NCBI RefSeq assembly: GCF_009193155.1
Contig: NZ_VUKD01000001.1
Location: 868,001-932,000 of the forward strand
Length of the DNA: 64,000 nucleotides
Reading direction: 5' to 3'
Origin: Georgenia subflava
Lineage (GTDB): Bacteria > Actinomycetota > Actinomycetes > Actinomycetales > Actinomycetaceae
Part shown: in pieces, positions 27,492 to 36,597 of the stretch
Numbering within the stretch: the stretch's first letter is position 1
Layout of the letters: each line of letters opens with the position of its first letter
The notes under the pieces: generated by a model
Told to the model about the DNA's origin: nothing
Seen by the model: only the letters and a program-made list of their open reading frames with translations
The model's database searches: none
Program-made: the position numbers and the translations under genes

Positions 27492-30400
27492 TCATCGCCC
27501 GGCGGGCAGGTGCCCGAAGCGGTGCAGGGTGCGGGAGACGGCCTGCTCGCGCAGGACGGTGAGCAGCTCCCGGCGTCCGGTGGCGAGCACCGGTCCGGCC
27601 AGGACGGTGACGGCCGGCGAGGAGAGCTCGTCGACGATGCGGTCGGCCTCCGCGCCGGTCCCGACCACGCGGATGCGCTCGACGGGCTCGGCGCGGACCT
27701 GACCCAGGAACTGCTCGAGAGTCTCGCCGCGGCTGACGATCTGCGACAGGCGCCGCAGACCGGCGCGGGCCGCGTCGCCGGCGGCGTCCAGCGCCTTGAG
27801 CGCGGCGCTGGTGCTCGGGTCGAGGCTGACGCGCACCTCGGCGCCGGCCAGCTCGGCGGCCAGCAGCACGCGGACGAGCTCGACGACGGAGACGCCCGGG
27901 ACGGTGCGCAGCGTCAGCGGGGCGGGCCGGTAGCGGAAGACGTTCGCCTCGACGTCGAGCCCGGACTCGTCGTGCTCGAGCCCGAGCTCGGTGGCCCAGG
28001 CGTGGGCGTCGGAGGCGACGGCGGAGCGCAGCCAGGACCGGTCGGCCTGCGAGGAGACCAGGCCGGTGTAGTCGTCCTGGGCGGTGCGCACCCGGGCCGG
28101 CACCGCGGCCTGCTGCGCCGGGGTGCCGTCCGGCGCCCACGTCCCGAGCTGAGCGACGTAGTTGGGACCGCCGGCCTTGGCGCCCGGTCCGACGGAGGAG
28201 GACTTCCAGCCGCCGAAGGACTGGCGGCGCACGATCGCACCGGTGATGTGCCGGTTGACATAGCCGTTGCCGACCTCGACGTGGCTGAGCCAGTGGTCGA
28301 TCTCGGCCTCGTCCAGGGAGTGCAGGCCGCCGGTGAGACCGAACGCGGTCGCGTTCTGCAGGGCGATGGCCTCGTCCAGGTTCTTGGCGTACATGATGCC
28401 GAGCACCGGTCCGAAGGCCTCGGTCTGGTGGAAGAAGGAGCCGGGGGCGACGCCGTCCTTGAGCCCGGGAGACCACAGCCGGTCGGTGTCGTCGAGCCGG
28501 CGGGGCTCGACGAGCCACTCCTCGCCCGGCTCGAGCGTGGTCAGGGCACGGCGCAGCTTGCCGGCCGGCGGCTCGATGACCGGCCCCATGGTGGTGGACA
28601 GGTCGTCGGGCCGGCCCACGCGGACGGATCCGACGGCGTCGACCAGCTGGCGGCGCAGCCGCTCGGAACGCCCGGCGGAGCCGACGAGGATCACCAGGGA
28701 GGCGGCGGAGCACTTCTGGCCGGCGTGGCCGAACGCGCTCTTGACGAGGTCGGCGACGGCGAGATCGTAGTCCGCGGCCGGGGTGATGATCAAGGAGTTC
28801 TTGCCGGAGGTCTCGCCGAGCACGCGGGCGCCGCCGGGGCGCCCGGCCCGCCAGGAGGTGAACAGCTCGGCGGTCTCCGCGGCGCCGGTGAGGATGACGG
28901 TGTCGACGCCCTCGTGGGCCACGAGAGCCTTGCCGGTCTCGTCCTCGTCGGTGCGCACCACCTGCAGCACGTCGCCGGGGATCCCCGCGGCGTGGAGGGC
29001 GGCCACGGCGATCTCGGTGCAGCCGGGGACCGGGGGTGCCGGCTTGATGACGACGGCGGAGCCGGCGGCGAGGGCGGCGAGTACTCCCCCGATCGGGATG
29101 GCGACCGGGAAGTTCCACGGCGGCGTGACGAGCGTCAGGACGTCCGGGGTGAAGGCGGCGCCGTCGGTGTGCAGCGACGCTCCGGGCTCGAGCTCGAGGG
29201 CGCGGTCGGCGTAGTAGCGGGCGAAGTCGATGGCCTCGGAGACCTCGGGGTCGGCCTGGTCGATCGTCTTGCCGCCCTCGTGGACCATCTGGGTCACGAG
29301 CTCGCCGCGGCGGGCCTCGAGCTCGTCGGCGGCACGGCGCAGCAGCGCGGCGCGCTCCGCGGCCGGGCGGGCGGCCCAGCCGGGCTGCGCGCCGCGGCCG
29401 GTGGCGACGACGTCGTCCACCTCGGCGGGCGACCCGAGCACCGGGGAGGTCAGCGGGGCGGGCTCGGCGGTGACCACGTCGCGGGCCCACTCGCGGACCG
29501 ACGGCAGGGCCGCGTCGGAGTCGGTGGCGTTGGTGAAGGTCTGTCCGGCGGGCTCGCGGTCGGGCGAGCGGCGCGGGGCGGTCGAGGTGGTCGCGATGTC
29601 GTCCACGGAGGCCCGGAAGCGCGACTCCTGGTCGGCCATCGCGCTCTCACCGCCGGCGAAGAGGCCGTGGAGGAAGTTCTGCGACTGGGCGTTCTCCTCC
29701 AGGCGGCGGATCAGGTACGACACCGCCACGTCGAAGTCCTCCGGCGCGACGACCGGGGTGTAGAGGATGACCGTGCCGACGGTGTCGCGCACGGCGCGGG
29801 CCTGCGACGGCGCCATCCCCTGCAGCATCTCGACGTCGAGCGCGGCGGAGACGCCACGCCTCTCCGCGAGCAGGTGGGCGAGGGCGACGTCGTAGAGGTT
29901 GTGCGAGGCCACGCCGAGGCGCACGGCGCCGGCGAGCTCGGGACGCAGCGCACGCTCGACCAGCCGCAGGTAGTTGGCGTCCACGCCGGCCTTGGTGCCG
30001 TAGGGCGCCTGCTCCCAGCCGTGGAGCTCGGCCTCGACCCGCTCCATGGACAGGTTCGCACCCTTGACCAGGCGGATCTTGATCGGCGCCCGGCCGGCCG
30101 CCACCCGCTCGGTGGCGAAGGCGACGAGCTTCTCCATCGCGGCGTGGGAGTCGGGCAGGTAGGCCTGGAGCACGATGCCGGCCTCGAGGTCGTGGAACTC
30201 CGGCTCGGAGAGCAGCGCGGTGAAGACCTCGATCGTGAGGTCGAGGTCGCGGTACTCCTCCATGTCCATGTTCACGAACGCGTGCGGCGAGCGCGCCTTC
30301 GCGGCCCGGTAGACAGGCCGCAGCCGCTCGATGACCCGCTCCACCGTGCCGGCGGTGTCCCAGGTGGAGATCTGCGAGACGAGGGAGGAGACCTTGATCG

Positions 30401-30983
30401 AGACGTAGTCGACGTCGTCGCGCTCGAGCAGCGCCTGGGTGCGCGCCGCGCGCGAGGCCGCCTCGGCCTCGCCGAGGACCGCCTCGCCGAGGAGGTTGAT
30501 GTTCAGCCGGAACCCCTCGGCCCGCGCACGCGCCAGGTGCTCGGCCAGCGCGGGGTCGTGGGCGTCGACCACGAGGTGGCCGACGAGCTGGCGCAGCCGC
30601 TTGCGGGCGAGCGGCACCACGACGCCGGGGGCGAGAGGGGCGACCTTGGCCCCCACCGCCAGCAGCGCCCGGTCGGTGGCGGAGAGGAACCCGGCCGCCC
30701 CGGCCGACAGGCCGGCCAGCTCGTGCGCGGCGACGCGTGAGTCCTCGGGCCGCGCGACGCGGTCCACGAAGCGGACCGCGAGGTCCAGCCCCTTCGGGTC
30801 CCCGACCAGACCGGCGAGCTGCTGCGACGTCGCCCGCTCCTTGTCCGACTGCCCGGCCTCGGTGGCCGCCAACCACGAGTCCGCGAGGACGACGGCGTCC
30901 TCCACCAGGGCGCTCAGGTCCGCGGGCACCGGTGTGCCCTGCGGCGCCTGCTCATCGGCGTGCTGCGTGGTGCGAACGGCCAT
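27492..30983 (-). CDS. putA: Bifunctional proline dehydrogenase / glutamate-5-semialdehyde dehydrogenase
   Basis: 1163 residues from the ATG behind a perfect AGGAGGT; a longer upstream open frame crosses the promoter and is not coding. The FAD-dependent proline dehydrogenase barrel spans about 80-480 (NMDMEEYRDLDLT, IKIRLVKGAN, SHNLYDVALA). The aldehyde dehydrogenase spans about 520-980 with VLGETSGKN and the nucleophile C758 in FGHAGQKCSAA. About 170 further residues form a C-terminal extension. There is no N-terminal DNA-binding domain, so it is not an autorepressor. It converts proline to glutamate. Confidence 0.96.
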   Translation of the reverse strand: MAVRTTQHADEQAPQGTPVPADLSALVEDAVVLADSWLAATEAGQSDKERATSQQLAGLVGDPKGLDLAVRFVDRVARPEDSRVAAHELAGLSAGAAGFLSATDRALLAVGAKVAPLAPGVVVPLARKRLRQLVGHLVVDAHDPALAEHLARARAEGFRLNINLLGEAVLGEAEAASRAARTQALLERDDVDYVSIKVSSLVSQISTWDTAGTVERVIERLRPVYRAAKARSPHAFVNMDMEEYRDLDLTIEVFTALLSEPEFHDLEAGIVLQAYLPDSHAAMEKLVAFATERVAAGRAPIKIRLVKGANLSMERVEAELHGWEQAPYGTKAGVDANYLRLVERALRPELAGAVRLGVASHNLYDVALAHLLAERRGVSAALDVEMLQGMAPSQARAVRDTVGTVILYTPVVAPEDFDVAVSYLIRRLEENAQSQNFLHGLFAGGESAMADQESRFRASVDDIATTSTAPRRSPDREPAGQTFTNATDSDAALPSVREWARDVVTAEPAPLTSPVLGSPAEVDDVVATGRGAQPGWAARPAAERAALLRRAADELEARRGELVTQMVHEGGKTIDQADPEVSEAIDFARYYADRALELEPGASLHTDGAAFTPDVLTLVTPPWNFPVAIPIGGVLAALAAGSAVVIKPAPPVPGCTEIAVAALHAAGIPGDVLQVVRTDEDETGKALVAHEGVDTVILTGAAETAELFTSWRAGRPGGARVLGETSGKNSLIITPAADYDLAVADLVKSAFGHAGQKCSAASLVILVGSAGRSERLRRQLVDAVGSVRVGRPDDLSTTMGPVIEPPAGKLRRALTTLEPGEEWLVEPRRLDDTDRLWSPGLKDGVAPGSFFHQTEAFGPVLGIMYAKNLDEAIALQNATAFGLTGGLHSLDEAEIDHWLSHVEVGNGYVNRHITGAIVRRQSFGGWKSSSVGPGAKAGGPNYVAQLGTWAPDGTPAQQAAVPARVRTAQDDYTGLVSSQADRSWLRSAVASDAHAWATELGLEHDESGLDVEANVFRYRPAPLTLRTVPGVSVVELVRVLLAAELAGAEVRVSLDPSTSAALKALDAAGDAARAGLRRLSQIVSRGETLEQFLGQVRAEPVERIRVVGTGAEADRIVDELSSPAVTVLAGPVLATGRRELLTVLREQAVSRTLHRFGHLPAGR

Positions 30984-31056
30984 CGAAGACCTCCTGAACG
31001 AGGACTGGCTACGGCGCCAGGTGGTGAGTGATTGATTACCGGCTACTACTACTCGG

Positions 31057-31085
31057 ACCGTATGGGCGGCGTCGCGCTCAGTCAA
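31057..31085 (-). promoter_or_regulatory. Promoter of the putA operon
   Basis: On the minus strand TTGACT (31080-31085), a 17-bp spacer, then TACGGT (31057-31062): near-consensus housekeeping sigma promoter, 74 bp before the putA start. The rest of the 294-bp gap (31086-31277) shows no gene or clear element. Confidence 0.7.
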
Positions 31086-31277
31086 GGCGGGCGGACGCAC
31101 CGGGCGACGGTGCCGAGCCGCCCGACGCGATGGCGCGCCGGCACGCCACTCGCCGCGCTCGGTGACGACGACGTCGGCAGCCCCGGCGTCGCGCCGGGGC
31201 TCGTCGCCTCGACGGACGACCGACGACCGCTCCGTCAGCACCGACGGCGGAGCGGACGCGGCCTGAGCGACGCGGCT

Positions 31278-32240
31278 CTACAGGCCACCGACCGCCTTGA
31301 AGCTGGCGTCGAGCGCACGCCGCGTCGCCGCGAAGTCACGGGCCGCGACGCCGACGAACACACAGTCCACGAGGGTGAGCTGGGCGATCCGGCTGGCCAT
31401 CGCGCCGGAGCGGAAGGTCGTCTCGTGGGACGCCGTCGTCAGCACGAGGTCGGTCGCCCGGGCCAGCGGCGAGCCGGGATGGTTGGTCACGGCGACCGTG
31501 CGCGCCCCCACCTCGCGCGCCAGCCGCACCGGCTCGAGCACGTCCGAGGTCGCACCCGAGTGCGAGATCGCGACGACGACGTCCCCGGGCCCCCGCAGCG
31601 ACAGCGCCGTCATCGCGGAGTGCCGCTCGACGAAGACCCCGACCGGCAGACCCAGCCGGACGAGCTTCTGGTACAGGTCGGTCGCCGAGACCCCGGAGGC
31701 GCCGATCCCGACGAGGTCGATGCGCCGGGCGCCGACGAGCGCGTCGACCACCTGCTCCAGCACGTCGACGTCGACGCCCGCGACGGTGTCCTCCACGGCG
31801 CGGGCGTCGGCGTAGCCGATCTTCGCCACGATGTCCGCGAGGGTGTCGGAGGGGTCCAGCGTGCCCGAGAGCGGCGTCCGGGAGCTGCGGCCCTCCTCGA
31901 TGCCGGCCGCGGTCGCCAGCGCGAGCTTGAGCTCGGGGAAGCCCGAGAACCCCGCTCTCTTGGCGAAGCGCACCACCGTGGGCGCCGACGTCCGGCACCG
32001 CTCGGCGAGCGCGGTGACCGACTCGCGCGCCACCAGGTGCGGGTCCGCCACGACGGCCTCGCCGACCCGCCGCTCGGCCGGCCGTAGCTCCGGCAGCAGC
32101 GCCCGGACCCGGCTGACCAGGCTCGCGCCGTCCTGCCGCGGCCGGCCGTCCCGGCGGGATCCGTCGCCCGTCGCCGTCTCGTCGGTGCCGGGGTGCGCCG
32201 TGGTGGCGGTCGTCCGCGGTGATGCCATCCGCTCGTCCAT
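31278..32240 (-). CDS. RpiR/MurR-family transcriptional regulator with SIS domain
   Basis: 320 residues from the ATG after GGGTGG. The N-terminal HTH_6 (ERRVGEAVVADP, ESVTALAERCRTSAPTVVRFAKRAGFSGFPELK) is followed by a SIS domain (GIGASGVSATDLYQKL, ISHSGATSDVLEP) that binds a sugar phosphate. Divergent from a sugar ABC operon and so probably its regulator. About 40 N-terminal residues are Thr/Arg-rich and disordered. Confidence 0.9.
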   Translation of the reverse strand: MDERMASPRTTATTAHPGTDETATGDGSRRDGRPRQDGASLVSRVRALLPELRPAERRVGEAVVADPHLVARESVTALAERCRTSAPTVVRFAKRAGFSGFPELKLALATAAGIEEGRSSRTPLSGTLDPSDTLADIVAKIGYADARAVEDTVAGVDVDVLEQVVDALVGARRIDLVGIGASGVSATDLYQKLVRLGLPVGVFVERHSAMTALSLRGPGDVVVAISHSGATSDVLEPVRLAREVGARTVAVTNHPGSPLARATDLVLTTASHETTFRSGAMASRIAQLTLVDCVFVGVAARDFAATRRALDASFKAVGGL

Positions 32241-32294
32241 GTCGCCACCCTTTCGTCCCGCCGCGGGGCACGAGCGCATATCGCGCGGAGAATT

Positions 32295-32341
32295 GTGAAA
32301 CAACACTATCGCCGTGGCGACAAACTTGGAAACTCTTGACA
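32295..32341. promoter_or_regulatory. Divergent control region of rpiR-type regulator and sugar ABC operon
   Basis: The A/T-rich centre of the 284-bp gap holds GTGAAAC (32295-32301) and TTGGAAAC (32326-32333), two GAAAC boxes. On the minus strand TTTCCA (32327-32332), 16 bp, then GATAGT (32305-32310) could serve the regulator; on the plus strand TTGACA (32336-32341) is a good -35 with only a poor -10. The overlap suggests mutual repression. No gene is in the gap. Confidence 0.45.
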
Positions 32342-32524
32342 CACCGGTGGGGACACGCGACCCTCCTCCTGGAAGTCAGGGCCGACGTCCGGTCGGCGCC
32401 ACGGCCGAGAGCATCCACGGTCCGACGACGACGCGGGCAAGGCAGCCCGTGGGGTCTCGGGCCGCACCCGGCGGCGCGTCCGCGGCGTGGCGCACATGAT
32501 CAGCACCGACGAGAGGAACCCGCG

Positions 32525-33841
32525 ATGCACCGCAGGAGAGTCCTGACCGCGACGGCCGTGGCCGCCGTCCTCGCCCTGGCGGCGTGCGCGCCGGGCGAGG
32601 ACGCCCCGGAGACCGGGGACGCCGGCACCAGCGCCGGCGGGGGCGGCGAGGAGTGCGCCGACCGGACCACGCTCGACGTGTGGTCGTGGCGCACCGAGGA
32701 CGCCGACGCCTACGAGCAGATCTTCGACGTGTTCGAGGAGGCGAACCCCTGCATCACCGTGGCCTTCCAGGCGTTCAAGAACACCGAGTACAACCAGATC
32801 CTGCAGACCGGACTGACCGGCTCGGACGGCCCGGACGTGGCGCAGGTGCGCTCCTACGGCCTGCTCCAGCCGCTCGTCGACGGCGGGAACCTGGTGGCGC
32901 TGGACGACGTCGTGCCGGCGCTGGCCGAGTTCGACGACGCCATCCTCGACGGTGCCCGCGGCCAGGAGGACGGCGCGATCTACGGCGTCCCGTTCGCCAG
33001 CCAGACCATCCAGGTCTACTACAACACCGCGATCTTCTCCGAGCACGGGCTCTCCGAGCCGGAGACGTGGGAGGAGTTCATCCAGCTCAACGACACGCTC
33101 GAGGCCGCCGGCGTCACACCGCTCGCCGTCGGTGCCAAGGACGCCTGGTTCGTGCCGACCGTGCACGACGCGCTGACCGCGGCGCAGTACGGCGGCGCCG
33201 AGTTCCAGCAGGCGCTGCGCGAGGGTGCGACGGACTTCACCGACCCGGCCTACGTCGCCTCCATCGAGACCTTCAAGGACCTCGAGCAGTACATGCCCGA
33301 GGACGTCGTCGCGGTCGGCTACACCGACGCGCAGGTGCTGTTCACCGCTGAGCAGGCGGCCATGTTCGCCGGCGGCTCCTACGAGCTGGCGTTCTTCCAG
33401 TCCACCAACCCCGACCTCGAGCTCGGCGTCTTCCAGGTACCGCCGCCGCCGAACTCCGCGCTGGACCACCCGGTCAGCGCCGGCTACGCCGACGGGAACT
33501 GGGGCCTGTCCGCCGCCTCGGACTCCACCGAGGAGGCCGAGACCCTGCTGAGCTGGCTGGCCGGGAGCGAGTTCGGGCAGATGGTCGCCAACGACCTCAA
33601 GCAGTTCTCCCCGGTGCCCGGCGTCAGTTTCGACGAGCCGCTGATGCAGGAGATGTGGAACCTGTACCAGGAGAACCCGGCCCCTTACCTGCTGCTGGTG
33701 GACTACCGCTACGGCGACCCGGTAGGCACCGACCTCATGGGTGAGGGCGGGCAGCAGCTCTTCCTCGACGAGCTCGACGCCGCCGGGGTGGCGGCCAGGA
33801 TCCAGGACGGGCTCTCGGCCTGGTGGACGCCGGGTCAGTGA
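32525..33841 (+). CDS. Sugar ABC transporter substrate-binding lipoprotein (CUT1)
   Basis: 438 residues; ATG with GAGAGGA. Short Arg-rich N-terminus, hydrophobic core and lipobox LAAC with Cys20. Mature part is a family 1 solute-binding protein (TTLDVWSWRTED, TEYNQILQTGLTGSDGPDVAQVRSYG, YYNTAIFSEHGL, AMFAGGSYELAFFQ). First gene of a three-gene importer operon behind an RpiR regulator. Sugar unknown; RpiR control favours an amino sugar or one sensed as a phosphate. Confidence 0.93.
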   Translation: MHRRRVLTATAVAAVLALAACAPGEDAPETGDAGTSAGGGGEECADRTTLDVWSWRTEDADAYEQIFDVFEEANPCITVAFQAFKNTEYNQILQTGLTGSDGPDVAQVRSYGLLQPLVDGGNLVALDDVVPALAEFDDAILDGARGQEDGAIYGVPFASQTIQVYYNTAIFSEHGLSEPETWEEFIQLNDTLEAAGVTPLAVGAKDAWFVPTVHDALTAAQYGGAEFQQALREGATDFTDPAYVASIETFKDLEQYMPEDVVAVGYTDAQVLFTAEQAAMFAGGSYELAFFQSTNPDLELGVFQVPPPPNSALDHPVSAGYADGNWGLSAASDSTEEAETLLSWLAGSEFGQMVANDLKQFSPVPGVSFDEPLMQEMWNLYQENPAPYLLLVDYRYGDPVGTDLMGEGGQQLFLDELDAAGVAARIQDGLSAWWTPGQ

Positions 33842-34788
33842 GCACCTCGGCGTCCGCACGGACGAGGCGGCAGGGCCGGGTGCGCTCGGCCCTGCCCACC
33901 TCGACCGCGCTGGTCTTCCTCGCCCCGGCAGCGATCCTGTTCGCGGTCTTCGTGCTGTACCCGATGGTCACGGCCTTCACCTACTCGCTGTTCTCCTGGC
34001 GCGGGACCTCCCAGGACGAGTTCGTGGGGCTCGGCAACTTCGTCGCCCTGTTCACCGCCGAGCCCTACGCCTCCCAGGTGCCGCGGGCGTTCGGTCACAA
34101 CCTGCTGCTGTTCGCCGGGGCGATGGTGGTGCAGAACTCCCTCGGCCTGTTCCTCGCCGTCGTGCTGCAGCGGCGGGAACGCTTCCGGCGGCTCTTCCAG
34201 GTGCTGTACACGATGCCGTACCTGGTCTCGCCGCTGGTGATCGGCTACCTCTGGTCCCTGCTGCTGTCGCCGCTGTTCGGTCCGGTGAACGCGGCCCTGG
34301 AGGCCGTGGGGCTCGACGCGCTGGCGCTGCCGTGGCTCGGCGACCCGTCGACCGCCCTGTGGGTGGTGGTCATGGTGACCGCGTGGCAGTGGGTCGGCTT
34401 CCCGCTGCTCCTCTACGGCGCGGCCCTCGGCGGTCTCGACCCGAGCCTGGACGAGGCGGCCGAGCTCGACGGCGCCACCGTGCGCCAACGCTTCTTCCGC
34501 ATCACCCTCCCGCTGCTGACGCCGGTCATCGGCACGGTCAGCGTGCTGACGTTCATCGGCGCGATGGAGTCCTTCCCGATCCCCTACGCCCTCGGCGGCT
34601 CGACCGGCAGCCCGGCGGGCGCGACCGACGTGATGTCCCTGCTCTTCTACCGGACGGCGTTCCAGTCCGGCTCCTCCAACGCCATCGGCACCTCCTCGGC
34701 GATCGCGATCCTGCTGTTCGTCGTGATCTTCGGGCTGTCGGTCCTCTTCACCAGGTGGTTCCGGCGGACCGAGCGGAGGCTGTTCTGA
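33838..34788 (+). CDS. Sugar ABC transporter permease, MalF type
   Basis: 316 residues from the GTG overlapping the binding-protein stop by four bases; a GTG five codons earlier is in frame but less likely. Six membrane segments; EAA loop DEAAELDGATVRQRFFRITLPLL. Forms the import channel with the next gene. Confidence 0.92.
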   Translation: MSTSASARTRRQGRVRSALPTSTALVFLAPAAILFAVFVLYPMVTAFTYSLFSWRGTSQDEFVGLGNFVALFTAEPYASQVPRAFGHNLLLFAGAMVVQNSLGLFLAVVLQRRERFRRLFQVLYTMPYLVSPLVIGYLWSLLLSPLFGPVNAALEAVGLDALALPWLGDPSTALWVVVMVTAWQWVGFPLLLYGAALGGLDPSLDEAAELDGATVRQRFFRITLPLLTPVIGTVSVLTFIGAMESFPIPYALGGSTGSPAGATDVMSLLFYRTAFQSGSSNAIGTSSAIAILLFVVIFGLSVLFTRWFRRTERRLF

Positions 34789-35696
34789 TGGCGGCCGACG
34801 CCCCTACCGTCCCCGTGGTCCGCACCCGGGCCGCCACGCCCGGCGCCGTCCCCGACGGCGGCTCCTCCCGCCGTCGTCCCCGCGGCGTCGCCGCGCTGCT
34901 CACCTCCGGGCTGCTGTGGCTCTACGCCGCGGTGGCGGTCGTGCCGCTGGCGATGATGGTGCTGAACTCGTTCCGCACCGACCAGGAGCTGGCGGCCGAG
35001 CCGCTCGGGCTGCCCGCCGAGCTCAACCTCGCCGCCTACCAGGAGGCGTGGATCGAGGCGTCGTTCTCCACGTACTTCGTCAACTCGATCGTGGTCACGG
35101 TGACCTCGGTGGTGCTCTCGACGGCGGTCTCGCTGCTGGCCGCGTACGCGCTGGCACGCAGCAGGTCCCGGCTCATGACGGCGATCGAGCAGGTCTTCGT
35201 CTCCGGCCTGATGATGCCGGTGTTCCTCATGATCGTGCCGATCTTCTACCTGCTGGACACGATGTCGCTCACCTCGACGAGGACCGGGCTGATCCTGGTC
35301 TACGCGGCGGTGTCGATCCCGTTCTCGGTGTTCGTGCTGACCACGTTCTTCCGCCAGCTGCCCGGCGAGCTCGAGGAGGCCGCGCGGATCGACGGGGCCG
35401 GACCGCTCCGGATGTTCTGGTCGGTGATGCTGCCGCTGGTGCGCCCGGCGGTGGCGACGGTGGTGGTCTTCCGCTTCGTGCCAGTGTGGAACGACTTCTT
35501 CTACCCCCTCATCCTCATCCGCGACCGCACCCGATACACCCTGCCGGTGGGTCTGACGACATTCTTCGGGGAGTACCAGACGAGCTGGTCGACCCTGTTC
35601 GCCGGCCTCGTCATCGCGACGATCCCGCTGGTGCTGCTCTTCCTGGTGGCGACGCGGCAGATCATCTCCGGCCTGACGTCGGGCATGGGCAAGTAG
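34788..35696 (+). CDS. Sugar ABC transporter permease, MalG type
   Basis: 302 residues; ATG shares one base with the MalF-type stop (TGATG), with GGAGG upstream. Six membrane segments, EAA loop ELEEAARIDGAGPLRMFWSV, ends GLTSGMGK like the MalG protein at 5597. No ATPase gene follows, so a shared MsiK-type ATPase is expected. Confidence 0.92.
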   Translation: MAADAPTVPVVRTRAATPGAVPDGGSSRRRPRGVAALLTSGLLWLYAAVAVVPLAMMVLNSFRTDQELAAEPLGLPAELNLAAYQEAWIEASFSTYFVNSIVVTVTSVVLSTAVSLLAAYALARSRSRLMTAIEQVFVSGLMMPVFLMIVPIFYLLDTMSLTSTRTGLILVYAAVSIPFSVFVLTTFFRQLPGELEEAARIDGAGPLRMFWSVMLPLVRPAVATVVVFRFVPVWNDFFYPLILIRDRTRYTLPVGLTTFFGEYQTSWSTLFAGLVIATIPLVLLFLVATRQIISGLTSGMGK

Positions 35697-35802
35697 CCCT
35701 ACCCATCCGCTCCTCCTCCGGCTCCGAACCTCTCAGGAGAACCGGTGCGCACCGAGGTCCCCGAGACCACGTCGCCGCACCGCCGACACGGGGAGGAAGA
35801 CG

Positions 35803-36597
35803 ATGGCCTTCGACATCGACAGGTTCGCACGCGACTCCGAGGGGGTGACCTGGGACGACCTGGACCTCGACGTGTTCCGTGACGACCCGCTGCCCCCGCG
35901 GACTCTGCGCACGCTGCGGTACATGTGCGACGTCGAGTACCACACGGTGTGCTACCTGCGGGACATGCTCGTGACGCCGTCACGGGCCGACCCGGAGGTC
36001 GGCACCTTCATGACCATGTGGAACCGCGAGGAGTTCTGGCACGGCGAGGCGCTGGCGCACGTGCTCGAGCTGCACGGGATCACCGTCACCTACGACGACC
36101 TCAAGGCCCGGCGGGTGAAGCTCGGCTGGCGGGACCGGATCGCGCCGGTGCGGCAGTCGGTGCTGTCGAACATCGTCGGCAAGGACTTCGTCGCCGTGCA
36201 CATGCTCTGGGGCGCCGTGAACGAGTGGTCCGCGTCCGCGGCCTACAAGCGACTCGGCGTGCTGGAGCCGCACCCGGCGCTCGGTGGGCTCCTGCGCCGG
36301 ATCGTCGCCCAGGAGGCCCGGCACGTCGCGTTCTACACCACCCAGGCCCGCGCCCGGCTGGCGGACAACCCCAAGGCGCAGCGCCTCGCCCGACTCGCTC
36401 TGCGCACCGCGTGGCAGCCGGTCGGGTCCGGGATCTCCAGCGAGTCCGAGGTCACGCACGTCATGAACCACCTCTTCTCCGGGCGTGAGGGGCGCAAGGA
36501 GATCGACGCGATCGACCGCCACATCGCCAGGCTGCCGGGGATGAGCGGTCTGCGTGTGGTCGCCGACGCCATGGACGCCCGCGGGGTGGCGGCGTGA
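35803..36597 (+). CDS. Ferritin-like di-iron protein, unknown function
   Basis: 264 residues. Four-helix-bundle ligands are all present: E45 (DVEYHT), E77-x-x-H80 (REEFWH), E141 (AVNEWS) and E171-x-x-H174 (QEARH), the carboxylate-bridged di-iron set of ferritin-like oxygenases. Whether it is an oxygenase, an oxidase or a metal store cannot be told. No signal peptide, so cytoplasmic. The next gene is a co-translated paralogue lacking most of these ligands. Confidence 0.78.
   Translation: MAFDIDRFARDSEGVTWDDLDLDVFRDDPLPPRTLRTLRYMCDVEYHTVCYLRDMLVTPSRADPEVGTFMTMWNREEFWHGEALAHVLELHGITVTYDDLKARRVKLGWRDRIAPVRQSVLSNIVGKDFVAVHMLWGAVNEWSASAAYKRLGVLEPHPALGGLLRRIVAQEARHVAFYTTQARARLADNPKAQRLARLALRTAWQPVGSGISSESEVTHVMNHLFSGREGRKEIDAIDRHIARLPGMSGLRVVADAMDARGVAA

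Noticed and set aside
31032-31241. N-terminal extension of putA
   Set aside because: It would cross the TTGACT/TACGGT promoter and lacks a ribosome site; the start at 30983 has AGGAGGT.
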